DNA from: SKGN01 sp050948865
Lineage (GTDB): Bacteria > Bacillota_I > Bacilli_A > RF39 > UBA660
Assembly (NCBI GenBank): GCA_050948865.1
Contig: JBMNEQ010000004.1
Coordinates: 120,432-184,431, forward strand
Length of the DNA stretch: 64,000 bases
Direction of reading: 5' to 3'
Part shown: one piece after another, positions 42,768 to 51,919 of the stretch
Layout: each line of letters starts with the position of its first letter
How positions within the stretch are numbered: position 1 is the first letter of the stretch
Translations under genes and position numbers: made by a program
The notes under the pieces: generated by a model
Databases searched by the model: none
What the model saw: the letters and a program-made list of their open reading frames with translations, nothing else
Told to the model about the DNA's origin: nothing

Positions 42768-43048
42768 TGTTTAAGTTTAATATTCAATTATTTGCCCATA
42801 AAAAAGGTCAAGGTTCTAGTACTAATGGTCGAGATTCCATTTCTAAAAGATTAGGATCAAAAGCTGCTGATGGGGAATTTGTTTCGGCTGGTTCTATTAT
42901 TTATCGCCAAAGGGGTTTAAAAATTAAACCAGGAATTAATGTTGGTTTAGGTAGTGATGATACCTTATTTTCTAAGATTGAAGGTTATGTTAAATTTGAG
43001 ACCTTTGGTAATAAAAATAAAAGAGTTAGTGTTTATGAAATAAGATAA
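42767..43048 (+). CDS. rpmA: 50S ribosomal protein L27 precursor
   Basis: A 93-residue protein with the Firmicute N-terminal extension MFKFNIQLFA before HKKGQGSSTNGRDS; Prp cleaves after the FA. The mature N-terminus reaches the peptidyl-transferase centre. RLGSKAADGEFVSAGSIIYRQRG is diagnostic. Confidence 0.98.
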   Translation: MFKFNIQLFAHKKGQGSSTNGRDSISKRLGSKAADGEFVSAGSIIYRQRGLKIKPGINVGLGSDDTLFSKIEGYVKFETFGNKNKRVSVYEIR

Positions 43049-43083
43049 GGCTTTAGTCTTATCTTTTTTTAGAAAGGATAATT

Positions 43084-44355
43084 ATGTTTATTGATGAGGT
43101 TATTATTAAAGTAGAAGCTGGTAAGGGTGGGGATGGTTGTTCATCCTTTCGCCGGGAAAAATTTGTTCCTCATGGTGGTCCTGATGGTGGTAATGGCGGT
43201 CAAGGTAGTAATATTATTTTTAAAGTTGATGATGGTCTTCATACTTTGCTTGATTTAAGATATTTAAAAAATATTAAAGGAAAAAAAGGGGAAAATGGTT
43301 CTGGGAAGAACAAAAATGGGAAGAACGCTGAAGATATTATTATCAAGGTTCCAAAAGGGTCTATTATTAAAGATTTAGATTCTAATTATATCTTAGCTGA
43401 TCTAACAAAAAAGAACGAAGAATTTCTTGTTGCTACTGGTGGTCGTGGTGGACGTGGTAATAAAGCTTTTGTTTCTTCTGTTAATACTGCTCCCTCTATT
43501 TCTGAATATGGAGAATTAGGAGAGAAAAAAACAATCAAGATTGAATTAAAACTTTTAGCTGATGTTGGTTTAGTTGGTTTACCTAATGTTGGAAAATCAA
43601 CAATTTTATCTAAAGTATCAGCTTCTAAAGCAAAAATAGATTCTTATCCTTTTACTACTTTAACTCCCAATCTTGGAGTTGTAAAAACTAAGGATCATCG
43701 CTCTTTTGTGATGGCTGATTTACCAGGTTTAATCAAAGGAGCTTCTTTAGGAGAAGGTTTAGGGGATCAATTTTTAAAACATATAGAAAGAACAAAAATA
43801 ATTGCTCATGTTATAGATATGAGTGGAATAGAGGGAAGAGATCCAATTATTGATTTTAAGTTAATAAATGAAGAATTAAAGGCCTTTAAACCTTCATTAT
43901 TAGATAAACCTCAAATTGTTATTGCTAATAAAATGGATCTTCTTAATGCTGAATCAAATTATAAAAAATTTCAAGAAAAAATTAAACTACCAATTTTTAA
44001 AGTTAGTGCTGTTTTAGGGACTGGTTTAGATTTAGTATTGATAAAACTAGCTGATATGCTTCAAGAAATAAAAGAACATCCTTTTCATCAAGAAGAAGAA
44101 ATGGAAAGTTATGTTTTATATAAATTTAAAGAAGAAAAACCTTTTATAATTGAATCTACAAAAGAAGGTTGGTTAGTTCAAGGAAAAGAAGTAGAAAGAT
44201 TATTACAAATGACAAAGTTTTCTAATCTCGAAGCCACAATTATATTTGCTAAAAAGTTAAGAAAAATGGGAATTGATGAAGAATTAAAAAAAAGGGGAGC
44301 AAAAAATGGAGATCTAGTTAAAATCTTAGATTATGAATTTGAATATACTGAATAA
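43084..44355 (+). CDS. obgE: GTPase Obg/CgtA
   Basis: A 423-residue ribosome-assembly and stress GTPase with the Gly-rich Obg fold (about 1-157, GGPDGGNGGQGSN), G domain (GLPNVGKS, DLPGLIKGA, NKMDL) and the Gram-positive C-terminal OCT domain (about 345-423). It follows rpmA as in Bacillus; spo0B is absent between them. Confidence 0.97.
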   Translation: MFIDEVIIKVEAGKGGDGCSSFRREKFVPHGGPDGGNGGQGSNIIFKVDDGLHTLLDLRYLKNIKGKKGENGSGKNKNGKNAEDIIIKVPKGSIIKDLDSNYILADLTKKNEEFLVATGGRGGRGNKAFVSSVNTAPSISEYGELGEKKTIKIELKLLADVGLVGLPNVGKSTILSKVSASKAKIDSYPFTTLTPNLGVVKTKDHRSFVMADLPGLIKGASLGEGLGDQFLKHIERTKIIAHVIDMSGIEGRDPIIDFKLINEELKAFKPSLLDKPQIVIANKMDLLNAESNYKKFQEKIKLPIFKVSAVLGTGLDLVLIKLADMLQEIKEHPFHQEEEMESYVLYKFKEEKPFIIESTKEGWLVQGKEVERLLQMTKFSNLEATIIFAKKLRKMGIDEELKKRGAKNGDLVKILDYEFEYTE

Positions 44356-44395
44356 AGATGTCTACTTGGCAATTAATTTACGTCAAAAAAAAAGA

Positions 44396-44429
44396 AAAAG
44401 AGAAAAAGTTTTATATTTTTTTCTCTTTT
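44396..44429 (+). terminator. obgE operon terminator
   Basis: AAAAGAGAAAAA (44396-44407) pairs with TTTTTCTCTTTT (44418-44429). AT-rich stem with only two G-C pairs but 12 bp long. Confidence 0.6.
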
Positions 44430-44469
44430 ATTTTATAAGGAATAATTACTTAAAAAGAGTAAAAAGTGA

Positions 44470-44483
44470 CGAATATACGTTTG
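44470..44483. promoter_or_regulatory. LexA-like SOS box before nrdD
   Basis: CGAATATACGTTTG matches 13 of 14 positions of CGAACRNRYGTTYG and overlaps the -35 of the nrdD promoter. Confidence 0.6.
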
Positions 44484-44509
44484 ACCCTAAAAAAAGATAA
44501 TGCTATAAT
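44481..44509 (+). promoter_or_regulatory. nrdD promoter
   Basis: TTGACC (44481-44486), 17 bases, TATAAT (44504-44509). The -35 shares bases with the LexA-like box. Confidence 0.8.
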
Positions 44510-44545
44510 TAATTTAGAAATATAGACTAGAGAGGGAGAAGTAAT

Positions 44546-46639
44546 ATGATTGAAAAGGTAATTAAACGAAGTGGAAGAAAGGTTAAATTTGATCGAACTA
44601 GAATAGAAAAAGCTGTTTCTAAAGCGATAATTAATACTCGAGATAACTTAACAGAGGAAAAAACAAAGGATTTAGCTGAATTAACAACTAATATTGTTCT
44701 TTTTAAATTAAAAGAGCGTAATGGTTTAATTGTTCATATAGAAGATATTCAAAACGTTGTTGAAGAAACTTTGATGATTTTAGGAATGACTGATGTAGCT
44801 AGAAGTTATGTTCGTTATCGTTTTCAAAGAGAACTTTTAAGAGGAGATAAAGAAACAGGTTTTAGCATTAAAAGAATGATTGGTAATTATATTTCTGAAG
44901 AAGATTGGCAAGTTAAAGAAAATGCTAATATGGATTATTCTTTACAAGGATTAAATAATTATATAGTTACTGAAATTACTAGAAACTTTTGGCTTAATCA
45001 CATTTTTTCTACTGAACAAAAACTAGCTCATGAAAGTGGGAGTATTCATATTCATGATTTAGGTTTATTATCCACCTATTGTTGTGGTTGGGATTTAGAA
45101 ACTTTATTATTAGAAGGATTTAGAGGAGTTAAAAATAAAGCCCAAACAAAACCTGCTAGACACCTTAAAACAGCAATGGGGCAATTAGTTAATTTCTTTT
45201 ATACTTTACAAGGAGAAGCAGCTGGAGCGCAAGCAGTTTCTAGTTTTGATACTTATTTAGCTCCTTTTGTTCGTCATGATAAATTAAATTATAAAGAAGT
45301 AAAACAATGTATGCAAGAATTTATTTTTAATTTAAGTGTACCAACAAGAGTTGGTTTTCAAACTCCTTTTGTTAATATAACTATGGATTTAAATCCTTCA
45401 CCTTTATTAAAAGATAAACCAGTTATTATTGGAGGAGAATATCAAGAAGAAACTTATGGAGAATATCAAGAAGAAATGAATATGTTAAATAAAGCTTTTT
45501 GTGAAGTGATGTCTGAAGGAGATGCTAGTGGAAGAATTTTTACTTTTCCTATTCCTACTTATAATATAACTAAAGATTTTGATTGGAATAATGAAGTTGT
45601 GGATGATATTATGAAAATGACTAGTAAATATGGTATTCCTTACTTTGCAAATTTTATTAATAGTGATATGAAACCAGAAGATGCTAGAAGTATGTGTTGC
45701 AGGCTTCGTCTTGATAATAGAGAATTAAGAAAACGAGGAGGGGGAATGTTTGGGGCTAATCCTTTAACAGGTAGTATCGGGATTGTTACAATTAACTTAC
45801 CAAGATTAGGTTATTTATATCGTAATAAAAAAGATTTTTATCAAAATTTAAAAAGAATGCTTGATATTTCTAAAAATATATTAGAAATAAGAAGAAAAGT
45901 AATTGAAAAAAATACTCAATCAGGATTATATCCTTATAGTAGATTTTATCTTAAAGAAATATATCAACGTTTTCATGAATATTGGAAAAATCATTTTAGT
46001 ACTATTGGTATCATTGGAATGAATGAATGTATTTTAAATTATTACGATAGTAAAGAAGATATAACCACTAAAAAAGGACAAGAATTTGCTTTAGAAGTCT
46101 TAGATTATATTCGTGATATCATTGTTGAATATCAAAAAGATGGTTATTTATACAATTTAGAAGCCACTCCAGGAGAAGGAACAACATATCGTTTAGCTAA
46201 AAAAGATAAAGAACAATTTTCTGATATTATTACAGCTGGTGACAAAGAACCTTATTATACTAATAGTACTCAATTACCAGTTAATTTTTCTGATGATTTA
46301 TTTAAAGTTTTAAATTTACAAGATAAATTACAAACAAAATATACCGGAGGAACTGTTTTACATGCTTATTTAGGGGAAAAGATAAATGATTATCAAGTAA
46401 CTAAAAAACTAATTAAAAGTGTTTTAGAAAATTATGAGCTTCCTTACTTTTCATTAACTCCAACTTTTTCTACTTGTGATGATCATGGTTATATTACAGG
46501 GGAACATTTTTCTTGTCCAACTTGTGGAAAAGATACAGAAGTTTGGACAAGAGTCGTTGGTTTTTATCGACCAATTCAAGCTTTTAATAAAGGAAAAAGA
46601 GAAGAGTATGATGAAAGAGTGGAATTTAATATAAAATGA
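44546..46639 (+). CDS. nrdD: Anaerobic ribonucleoside-triphosphate reductase
   Basis: Class III glycyl-radical enzyme making dNTPs without oxygen. An N-terminal ATP-cone (VIKRSGRKVKFDRTRIEKA, about 1-95), the catalytic barrel, a C-terminal zinc site (STCDDHGY, CPTCG) and the glycyl-radical loop RVVGFYRP (Gly672) are visible. The 697-residue length is normal. Overlaps its activase gene by 4 bases. The LexA-like box suggests SOS control of dNTP supply. Confidence 0.97.
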   Translation: MIEKVIKRSGRKVKFDRTRIEKAVSKAIINTRDNLTEEKTKDLAELTTNIVLFKLKERNGLIVHIEDIQNVVEETLMILGMTDVARSYVRYRFQRELLRGDKETGFSIKRMIGNYISEEDWQVKENANMDYSLQGLNNYIVTEITRNFWLNHIFSTEQKLAHESGSIHIHDLGLLSTYCCGWDLETLLLEGFRGVKNKAQTKPARHLKTAMGQLVNFFYTLQGEAAGAQAVSSFDTYLAPFVRHDKLNYKEVKQCMQEFIFNLSVPTRVGFQTPFVNITMDLNPSPLLKDKPVIIGGEYQEETYGEYQEEMNMLNKAFCEVMSEGDASGRIFTFPIPTYNITKDFDWNNEVVDDIMKMTSKYGIPYFANFINSDMKPEDARSMCCRLRLDNRELRKRGGGMFGANPLTGSIGIVTINLPRLGYLYRNKKDFYQNLKRMLDISKNILEIRRKVIEKNTQSGLYPYSRFYLKEIYQRFHEYWKNHFSTIGIIGMNECILNYYDSKEDITTKKGQEFALEVLDYIRDIIVEYQKDGYLYNLEATPGEGTTYRLAKKDKEQFSDIITAGDKEPYYTNSTQLPVNFSDDLFKVLNLQDKLQTKYTGGTVLHAYLGEKINDYQVTKKLIKSVLENYELPYFSLTPTFSTCDDHGYITGEHFSCPTCGKDTEVWTRVVGFYRPIQAFNKGKREEYDERVEFNIK

Positions 46640-47310
46640 AAAAAATGATTTATGGTTTAAACCCAACTTCTTTAATTGATTATCCTAATGAGTTTTCTTT
46701 TGTAATTTATACTGGAGGTTGTAATTTTAATTGTCCTTATTGCCATAATAAAAATATCGTCAATAAAAACACTGACACTTATAGTGAAGAAGAAGTTTTA
46801 AAAATGTTAAAAGAAAGAAAAGGATTTTTTAAAGCTGTAGTTATTACAGGAGGAGAACCAACTATTCATGGAATTAGGTTAATTAATTTTATTAAAGATA
46901 TAAAGAAATTAGGTTATAAAATAAAACTAGATAGTAATGGTAGTAATCCTAAGTTATTAAAAGAAATAATAAAATTAAAGATTATTGATTTTATTGCTAT
47001 AGATCTTAAAAATACTTATGAACAATACGAAGAAACAATCGGAAGAAAGTTTGATTTAAATAATTTAAAAGAAAGTATTAAACTTGTTGAAAATAGTAAT
47101 ATTGAATATCAATTAAGAACAACAGTTAATAAAACTATGCATAATAAAGATACTTTATTAACAATACTTACTTATTTAAAAAATAAAGAAAAATTAGTTC
47201 TTCAACCATATCGTTATAATGAAAATCAAATCCGAGATTTTAACTTCGGAGAATATACTGATGAAGAACTAGAACAATTAAAAAAAGAATTACAAGTAGA
47301 AGTTCATTAA
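46636..47310 (+). CDS. nrdG: Anaerobic ribonucleotide reductase activating enzyme
   Basis: Radical-SAM activase that installs the glycyl radical on NrdD. The 4Fe-4S motif CNFNCPYC (Cys29, Cys33, Cys36) and the SAM-binding TGGEPTIHG are present. At 224 residues it resembles the longer NrdG form. Its stop overlaps the stop of the convergent DUF192 gene by 4 bases. Confidence 0.95.
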   Translation: MKKMIYGLNPTSLIDYPNEFSFVIYTGGCNFNCPYCHNKNIVNKNTDTYSEEEVLKMLKERKGFFKAVVITGGEPTIHGIRLINFIKDIKKLGYKIKLDSNGSNPKLLKEIIKLKIIDFIAIDLKNTYEQYEETIGRKFDLNNLKESIKLVENSNIEYQLRTTVNKTMHNKDTLLTILTYLKNKEKLVLQPYRYNENQIRDFNFGEYTDEELEQLKKELQVEVH

Positions 47311-47612
47311 ACTTTTAAATTATATTTCTTTATAGTTTTAACAGGAAATTCATAAGTATCTTTCGCTTCTTTCTTAGTTTTTATTAAACTAAAAGGAGGA
47401 ACATTTTCTTTTAAATAAACAATCTGATTAAACTTATCTACCATTACAACATCAATTCTTTGAAACATAAAAAAAGTATGAATTGAATTACAATTTTTAA
47501 AATATAATCCATAATCAATCTTTTTAATTTTAAACATAAAACCAATTAATCTAGAAAAAAAGGTTTTACATTCATATATTGAAAAATCTAATTTTTTAAT
47601 ATTTAATTTCAC
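47307..47612 (-). CDS. DUF192 family protein
   Basis: About 101 residues. The family pattern is clear: CKTFFSRLIGFMFK, then GLYFKNCNSIHTFFMFQRIDVVMVDK. Function unknown; many members are exported, but I see no signal peptide. I place the start at GTG 47612 (GGGTGAG just upstream). A TTG further upstream (47645) is in frame but looks like promoter sequence. It is convergent with nrdG. Confidence 0.8.
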   Translation of the reverse strand: MKLNIKKLDFSIYECKTFFSRLIGFMFKIKKIDYGLYFKNCNSIHTFFMFQRIDVVMVDKFNQIVYLKENVPPFSLIKTKKEAKDTYEFPVKTIKKYNLKV

Positions 47613-47651
47613 ATTCTCACCCACTAATATAGTAGCATATGTCAACTATAC

Positions 47652-47680
47652 TTGACAACAAGATTAAAAATGTCTAAAAT
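47652..47680 (+). promoter_or_regulatory. Promoter of pilin-like gene
   Basis: TTGACA (47652-47657), 17 bases, TAAAAT (47675-47680). Confidence 0.75.
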
Positions 47681-47706
47681 ATTAATAGAAATAATAGGTG
47701 ATGCTT

Positions 47707-47928
47707 ATGAAATTTCTCTCAAGAAAAGGTCAAGCTTTAATGGAGTATGTTTTAATTATTTCCCTAATCGCTGTAATAGCAATTGGAGCGGTGCGTATAT
47801 TAGGGGGATATTTAAAAGATGCCATTACTAAAGCATCTTGTCCAATGGTTGATAAAACCTTTATTGAAGGCGATTCCCCAGGAAAAGGGTATTGTGGTGA
47901 TCCAATCGAATTATGGAAAAATGATTAA
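47707..47928 (+). CDS. Flp/type IVb-like pilin
   Basis: A 73-residue protein with a class III (type IV prepilin) signal: short basic leader MKFLSRKG, then QALMEYVLIISLIAVIAI, with Glu at +5 after the Gly and one hydrophobic helix. It resembles Flp/Tad pilins. Two Cys in the short C-terminal part could form a disulfide. No prepilin peptidase, ATPase or Tad genes are in the window. I chose ATG 47707 (ribosome binding site ATAGGTG six bases upstream) over 47698/47701. Confidence 0.75.
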   Translation: MKFLSRKGQALMEYVLIISLIAVIAIGAVRILGGYLKDAITKASCPMVDKTFIEGDSPGKGYCGDPIELWKND

Positions 47929-48135
47929 AATCCATTTTATTAAGAAAAATTAAATGCTTCTCAAATAATTAAAAAAATCTAAGGTTTATATTATTGTTTT
48001 CTTTTATGTATTTATATAGAGTTTTATTTAATAAACAATCTAAAATAAATCTTTTTTTTATTAAGAATAATCTTTATCCTAAAAGAAAAGAAATTTAGCT
48101 CTTATGATATAATAAATTATAGAAAGGAAGATTAA

Positions 48136-48690
48136 ATGTATGCATATCTAAAAGGAACAATAACTGATCAGCAATCTACTTTTATTATTTTAGAAAATAA
48201 TCAGATTGGTTATTTAATTTATACAGCGAATCCATATTCTTTTGAAATAAACAAAGAATATAAAATATATGTTTATCAACATGTTAAAGAAGATATTTTA
48301 GCTTTTTATGGATTTAAAACTAAAGAAGAAAAAGATTTATTTTTAAAATTAATTGAAGTAAAAGGGATTGGTCCTAAAACAGCATTACCTATTTTAGCTA
48401 CAGGTTCAATAGAAGGTATTATTGATGCTATTGAAAGGGAAAATATTCTATATTTAAAAAAATTCCCTAAAATAGGGGATAAGGTAGCGAAACAGATAAT
48501 TTTAGATTTAAAAGGAAAATTTAATTATGAAAAAGATAATAAAATAGAAGAACCAAGTAATGAATTAGTTGAAGTATTACAAGGATTAGGTTATAAAAAT
48601 AAAGTTATAAATAAAATTTTACCAAAAATAAATATAAATAATCCTCTTGAAGAACAAATAAAAGAGGCTTTAAAATTAATGCTTAAATAG
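48136..48690 (+). CDS. ruvA: Holliday junction DNA helicase RuvA
   Basis: A 184-residue junction-binding tetramer: N-terminal OB fold, helix-hairpin-helix pair (LIEVKGIGPKTAL and FPKIGDKVAKQIILDLKGK) and C-terminal domain III. Forms an operon with ruvB-queA. No LexA box is visible upstream, unlike several other Firmicutes. Confidence 0.97.
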   Translation: MYAYLKGTITDQQSTFIILENNQIGYLIYTANPYSFEINKEYKIYVYQHVKEDILAFYGFKTKEEKDLFLKLIEVKGIGPKTALPILATGSIEGIIDAIERENILYLKKFPKIGDKVAKQIILDLKGKFNYEKDNKIEEPSNELVEVLQGLGYKNKVINKILPKININNPLEEQIKEALKLMLK

Positions 48691-48699
48691 GAGGGAAAA

Positions 48700-49704
48700 A
48701 TGGAGGAAAGGGTTATTACTAATTATAAATTAGAAGAAGATTCTTTAGAAAACAGTTTAAGACCTGATAATTTTGAAGAGTATATTGGACAAACTGATGT
48801 TAAAGAAAATCTAAAAATATTTACTAAAGCGGCTAAAATAAGAGAAGAAGCACTTGATCATGTTTTACTTTATGGGCCTCCAGGCTTAGGGAAAACAACT
48901 TTAGCTTATATAATCGCTAATGAGATGGAATGTGATTTAAAAACAGCAAGTGGTCCTTCTATTGAAAAAAGTGGTGATTTAGCAGCTATCTTATCAACAT
49001 TAGAACCAGGTAATGTATTATTTATTGATGAGATTCACCGTCTACCTAAATATATTGAAGAAATGCTTTATCCTGCTATGGAAGATTTTTCTTTGGATAT
49101 TATTGTTGGAGGTGAAGGAAATAGTCGTAATATTAAAATAGATTTACCACCTTTTACTTTAATTGGAGCGACAACTAGAGCTGGAGATATTTCTGCTCCT
49201 CTTCGGGATCGTTTTGGCATTATTTCTAAATTAAATTATTATAATAATGAGGAATTAGAACAAATAGTTAAAAGAACTAGTAAAGTTTTAAATATAAAAA
49301 TAGAAGAAAAAGCAGCTTTGGAACTAGCTAAAAGAAGTAGGGGAACACCAAGAATAGCCAATCGCTTAGTAAAAAGGGTTCGTGATTTTGCTCTTGTGAT
49401 TGGAAAAGGAATTATTGATTTAGAAATTATTAATACTTCTTTAACTAGATTAAAAGTTGATAATTTAGGCTTAGATGAAACTGATCATCAATTACTTTTA
49501 GCAATCATTAAAAAATTTAATGGGGGACCTGTTGGAGTTGATGCTTTAGCGGCTTCGATTGGAGAAGAGGTAACAACAATTGAAGATGTTTATGAACCAT
49601 ATTTATTACAAAATGGTTTCTTAAAAAGAACTACTAGAGGAAGAATTGCTACTGAAAAAGCTTATCAACATTTAAAAATTGATTATCAAGAAAAAATTAT
49701 ATAA
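48700..49704 (+). CDS. ruvB: Holliday junction DNA helicase RuvB
   Basis: A 334-residue AAA+ branch-migration motor: Walker A YGPPGLGKTTLA, Walker B FIDEIHRL, sensor IGATTRAGDISAPLRDRFG and C-terminal winged helix (GGPVGVDALAASIGEE). Starts after GGAGGG, 9 bases after ruvA. Confidence 0.98.
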   Translation: MEERVITNYKLEEDSLENSLRPDNFEEYIGQTDVKENLKIFTKAAKIREEALDHVLLYGPPGLGKTTLAYIIANEMECDLKTASGPSIEKSGDLAAILSTLEPGNVLFIDEIHRLPKYIEEMLYPAMEDFSLDIIVGGEGNSRNIKIDLPPFTLIGATTRAGDISAPLRDRFGIISKLNYYNNEELEQIVKRTSKVLNIKIEEKAALELAKRSRGTPRIANRLVKRVRDFALVIGKGIIDLEIINTSLTRLKVDNLGLDETDHQLLLAIIKKFNGGPVGVDALAASIGEEVTTIEDVYEPYLLQNGFLKRTTRGRIATEKAYQHLKIDYQEKII

Positions 49705-49717
49705 ATGAGATGTTAAC

Positions 49718-50740
49718 ATGCAAACTAAAGATTATGATTATTTTTTACCAAAAAAATTAATTGCTCAAAGACCAAGAAAAAAACGGGATCAATCTCGCCT
49801 TTTAGTAGTGGATCGAAAAACTAAAACGATTAAACATCAATCCTTTTTTAATATAATTGATTACTTAAATAAAGATGATGTTTTAGTTTTAAATAATTCT
49901 AAAGTTATCCCCGCTAGATTTTATACTTATAAAAAAGATACTAAAGCAAAAATAGAAATCTTAGTTTTAAAAATAGAGAATAATTTAATTGAAGCCTTAA
50001 TTAGACCTAGCAGAAAAGTTAAAGTAGGATCCATTTTAGAAGTTATGACGAAAGATTGTTCTTTAACTTGTCTTCAAGAAAAGGAGGAAGGAATTAGAGT
50101 TTTTCAAGTAAATTATAATGATAATTTTAATGACTTATTACAAGAAATAGGAGAAATGCCCCTTCCTCCTTACATTACTACTAAACTAAAAGAAAAGGAC
50201 CGCTATCAAACTGTTTACGCTAATATATTAGGTAGTTCTGCTGCTCCAACAGCGGGACTTCATTTTACTAAAGGATTATTAGATAAAATAAATAATAAAG
50301 GAGTAAAAATTGTTTTTATAACTTTACATGTTGGTTTAGGCACCTTTCGACCAATTAAAGTAGATAAAATAAAAGATCATAAAATGCATCAAGAATTTTA
50401 TCAAATTGATGAAAAAACTGCTAAGATTATTAACCAAGCTAAAGAAAAGGGAAATAAAATTATTGCTGTTGGAACTACAGTCGCTAGAACTTTAGAAACA
50501 GTTATTATTAAAGAAAAAAAGATTATCCCAAGTAAAGGTTGGACCAATATCTTTATATATCCCCCTTATCAATTTAAGATAGTAGATCTTTTAATAACTA
50601 ATTTTCATCTTCCTAAATCAACTTTATTAATGCTAGTTAGTGCTTTTAGTAGTAAAGATTTAATTATGAAATCTTATCAAGAAGCCATCAAAAAAGAATA
50701 TTACTTTTTCTCTTTTGGTGATAGTATGTTAATAAAATAA
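49718..50740 (+). CDS. queA: tRNA preQ1(34) S-adenosylmethionine ribosyltransferase-isomerase
   Basis: A 340-residue enzyme of queuosine synthesis that moves the ribosyl group of SAM to preQ1 at tRNA position 34. Landmarks: YDYFLPKKLIAQRP at the start, SRLLVVDR, SAAPTAGLHFT, HVGLGTFRPI and ITNFHLPKSTLLMLVSAF. Last gene of ruvAB-queA; tgt follows under its own promoter. Confidence 0.97.
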   Translation: MQTKDYDYFLPKKLIAQRPRKKRDQSRLLVVDRKTKTIKHQSFFNIIDYLNKDDVLVLNNSKVIPARFYTYKKDTKAKIEILVLKIENNLIEALIRPSRKVKVGSILEVMTKDCSLTCLQEKEEGIRVFQVNYNDNFNDLLQEIGEMPLPPYITTKLKEKDRYQTVYANILGSSAAPTAGLHFTKGLLDKINNKGVKIVFITLHVGLGTFRPIKVDKIKDHKMHQEFYQIDEKTAKIINQAKEKGNKIIAVGTTVARTLETVIIKEKKIIPSKGWTNIFIYPPYQFKIVDLLITNFHLPKSTLLMLVSAFSSKDLIMKSYQEAIKKEYYFFSFGDSMLIK

Positions 50741-50769
50741 TTGTCAAGATATGGAATTTAATATATAAT
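50741..50769 (+). promoter_or_regulatory. tgt promoter
   Basis: TTGTCA (50741-50746), 17 bases, TATAAT (50764-50769), directly after the queA stop. Confidence 0.75.
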
Positions 50770-50797
50770 TGAAATAGAAAATAAAAGTGAGGTCTTT

Positions 50798-51919
50798 GTG
50801 AAAATAAAATATGAATTAATTTATCAAGATAAAAATTCAAAAGCAAGATATGGAAAAATTCATACTAATAGAGGTAGTTATGAAACTCCATTATTTATGC
50901 CAGTTGGAACTAGAGGAACTGTTAAAATGCTAACTAAAGAAGAATTAAAAGCAAATCATGTTTCTATTATTTTAGCGAATACTTATCACTTATGGTTAAG
51001 ACCAGGAGAAGATATTATAAAAGAAGCTGGAGGACTCCATCAATTTATGAATTATGATGGACCTATATTAACAGATAGTGGTGGTTTTCAAGTTTTTTCT
51101 TTAGCAGATAAAAGAAAGATTAAAGAAGAAGGAGTTTATTTTCAAAGTCATATTGATGGTTCTTCTTTATTTTTATCTCCTGAAAAATCAATCAAAATTC
51201 AATCAAAATTAAATGCTGATATTATAATGAGTTTTGATGAATGTCCCCCATATCCCGCTTCTTATGAATATATGAAAGAAAGTGTTCTTCGAACTTTAAG
51301 ATGGGCTAAAAGAGGAAAAGAACAACCCTTAAAAGAAAATCAATCTTTATTTGGAATCGTTCAAGGTGGAGAATTTCCTGATTTAAGAAAATTAAGTGCT
51401 ATAGAAACAGTTAAATTATCTTTTGATGGATATGCCATTGGTGGAGTTAGTGTTGGTGAAGATAAAAAAACAATGCGAAAAGCAATAGATTATACTATTC
51501 CTTATTTACCTAAGGATAAACCAAGATATTTAATGGGAGTAGGAGATCCAATTGATATTATTGATGGCGTCTTAAAAGGAATTGACATGTTTGATTGTGT
51601 TTTACCAACTAGATTAGCAAGACATGGTCATGCTTATACAAAACAGGGAAAAATAAATTTAAAAAAAGCTCAATATAAAAATGATTTTTCTAAATTAGAT
51701 GAAAATTGTTCTTGTTATACTTGTCAAAATTATACTAAAGCTTATTTAAGACATTTATTAAATGTCAATGAAGGCTTAGGAGGAAGATTATTATCAATCC
51801 ATAATATTAGATTCTTAATTCAATTAACAGAAGAAATAAGAGAAAGCATTAAAAAGAATGATCTTTTAAATTACCGAAAGAACTTTATTAAAGATTATTA
51901 TAAAGGAGGTAACAAATGA
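50798..51919 (+). CDS. tgt: Queuine/preQ1 tRNA-guanine transglycosylase
   Basis: A 373-residue TIM-barrel enzyme exchanging G34 for preQ1 in GUN-anticodon tRNAs. Seen: ILTDSGGFQVFSL (catalytic Asp), GGVSVGE, MGVGDPIDIIDGVLKGIDMFDCVLPTRLARHG and the zinc site CSCYTC plus a downstream His. Starts at GTG with AGTGAGG upstream. Overlaps the next gene by 4 bases. Confidence 0.97.
   Translation: MKIKYELIYQDKNSKARYGKIHTNRGSYETPLFMPVGTRGTVKMLTKEELKANHVSIILANTYHLWLRPGEDIIKEAGGLHQFMNYDGPILTDSGGFQVFSLADKRKIKEEGVYFQSHIDGSSLFLSPEKSIKIQSKLNADIIMSFDECPPYPASYEYMKESVLRTLRWAKRGKEQPLKENQSLFGIVQGGEFPDLRKLSAIETVKLSFDGYAIGGVSVGEDKKTMRKAIDYTIPYLPKDKPRYLMGVGDPIDIIDGVLKGIDMFDCVLPTRLARHGHAYTKQGKINLKKAQYKNDFSKLDENCSCYTCQNYTKAYLRHLLNVNEGLGGRLLSIHNIRFLIQLTEEIRESIKKNDLLNYRKNFIKDYYKGGNK

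Noticed and set aside
48070..48135. LexA box before ruvAB
   Set aside because: No sequence resembling the consensus is present upstream of ruvA, only a TATAAT-type element.
50741..50800. preQ1 riboswitch before tgt
   Set aside because: The space holds only a promoter and a short leader; no preQ1 aptamer hairpin with an A-rich tail is visible.
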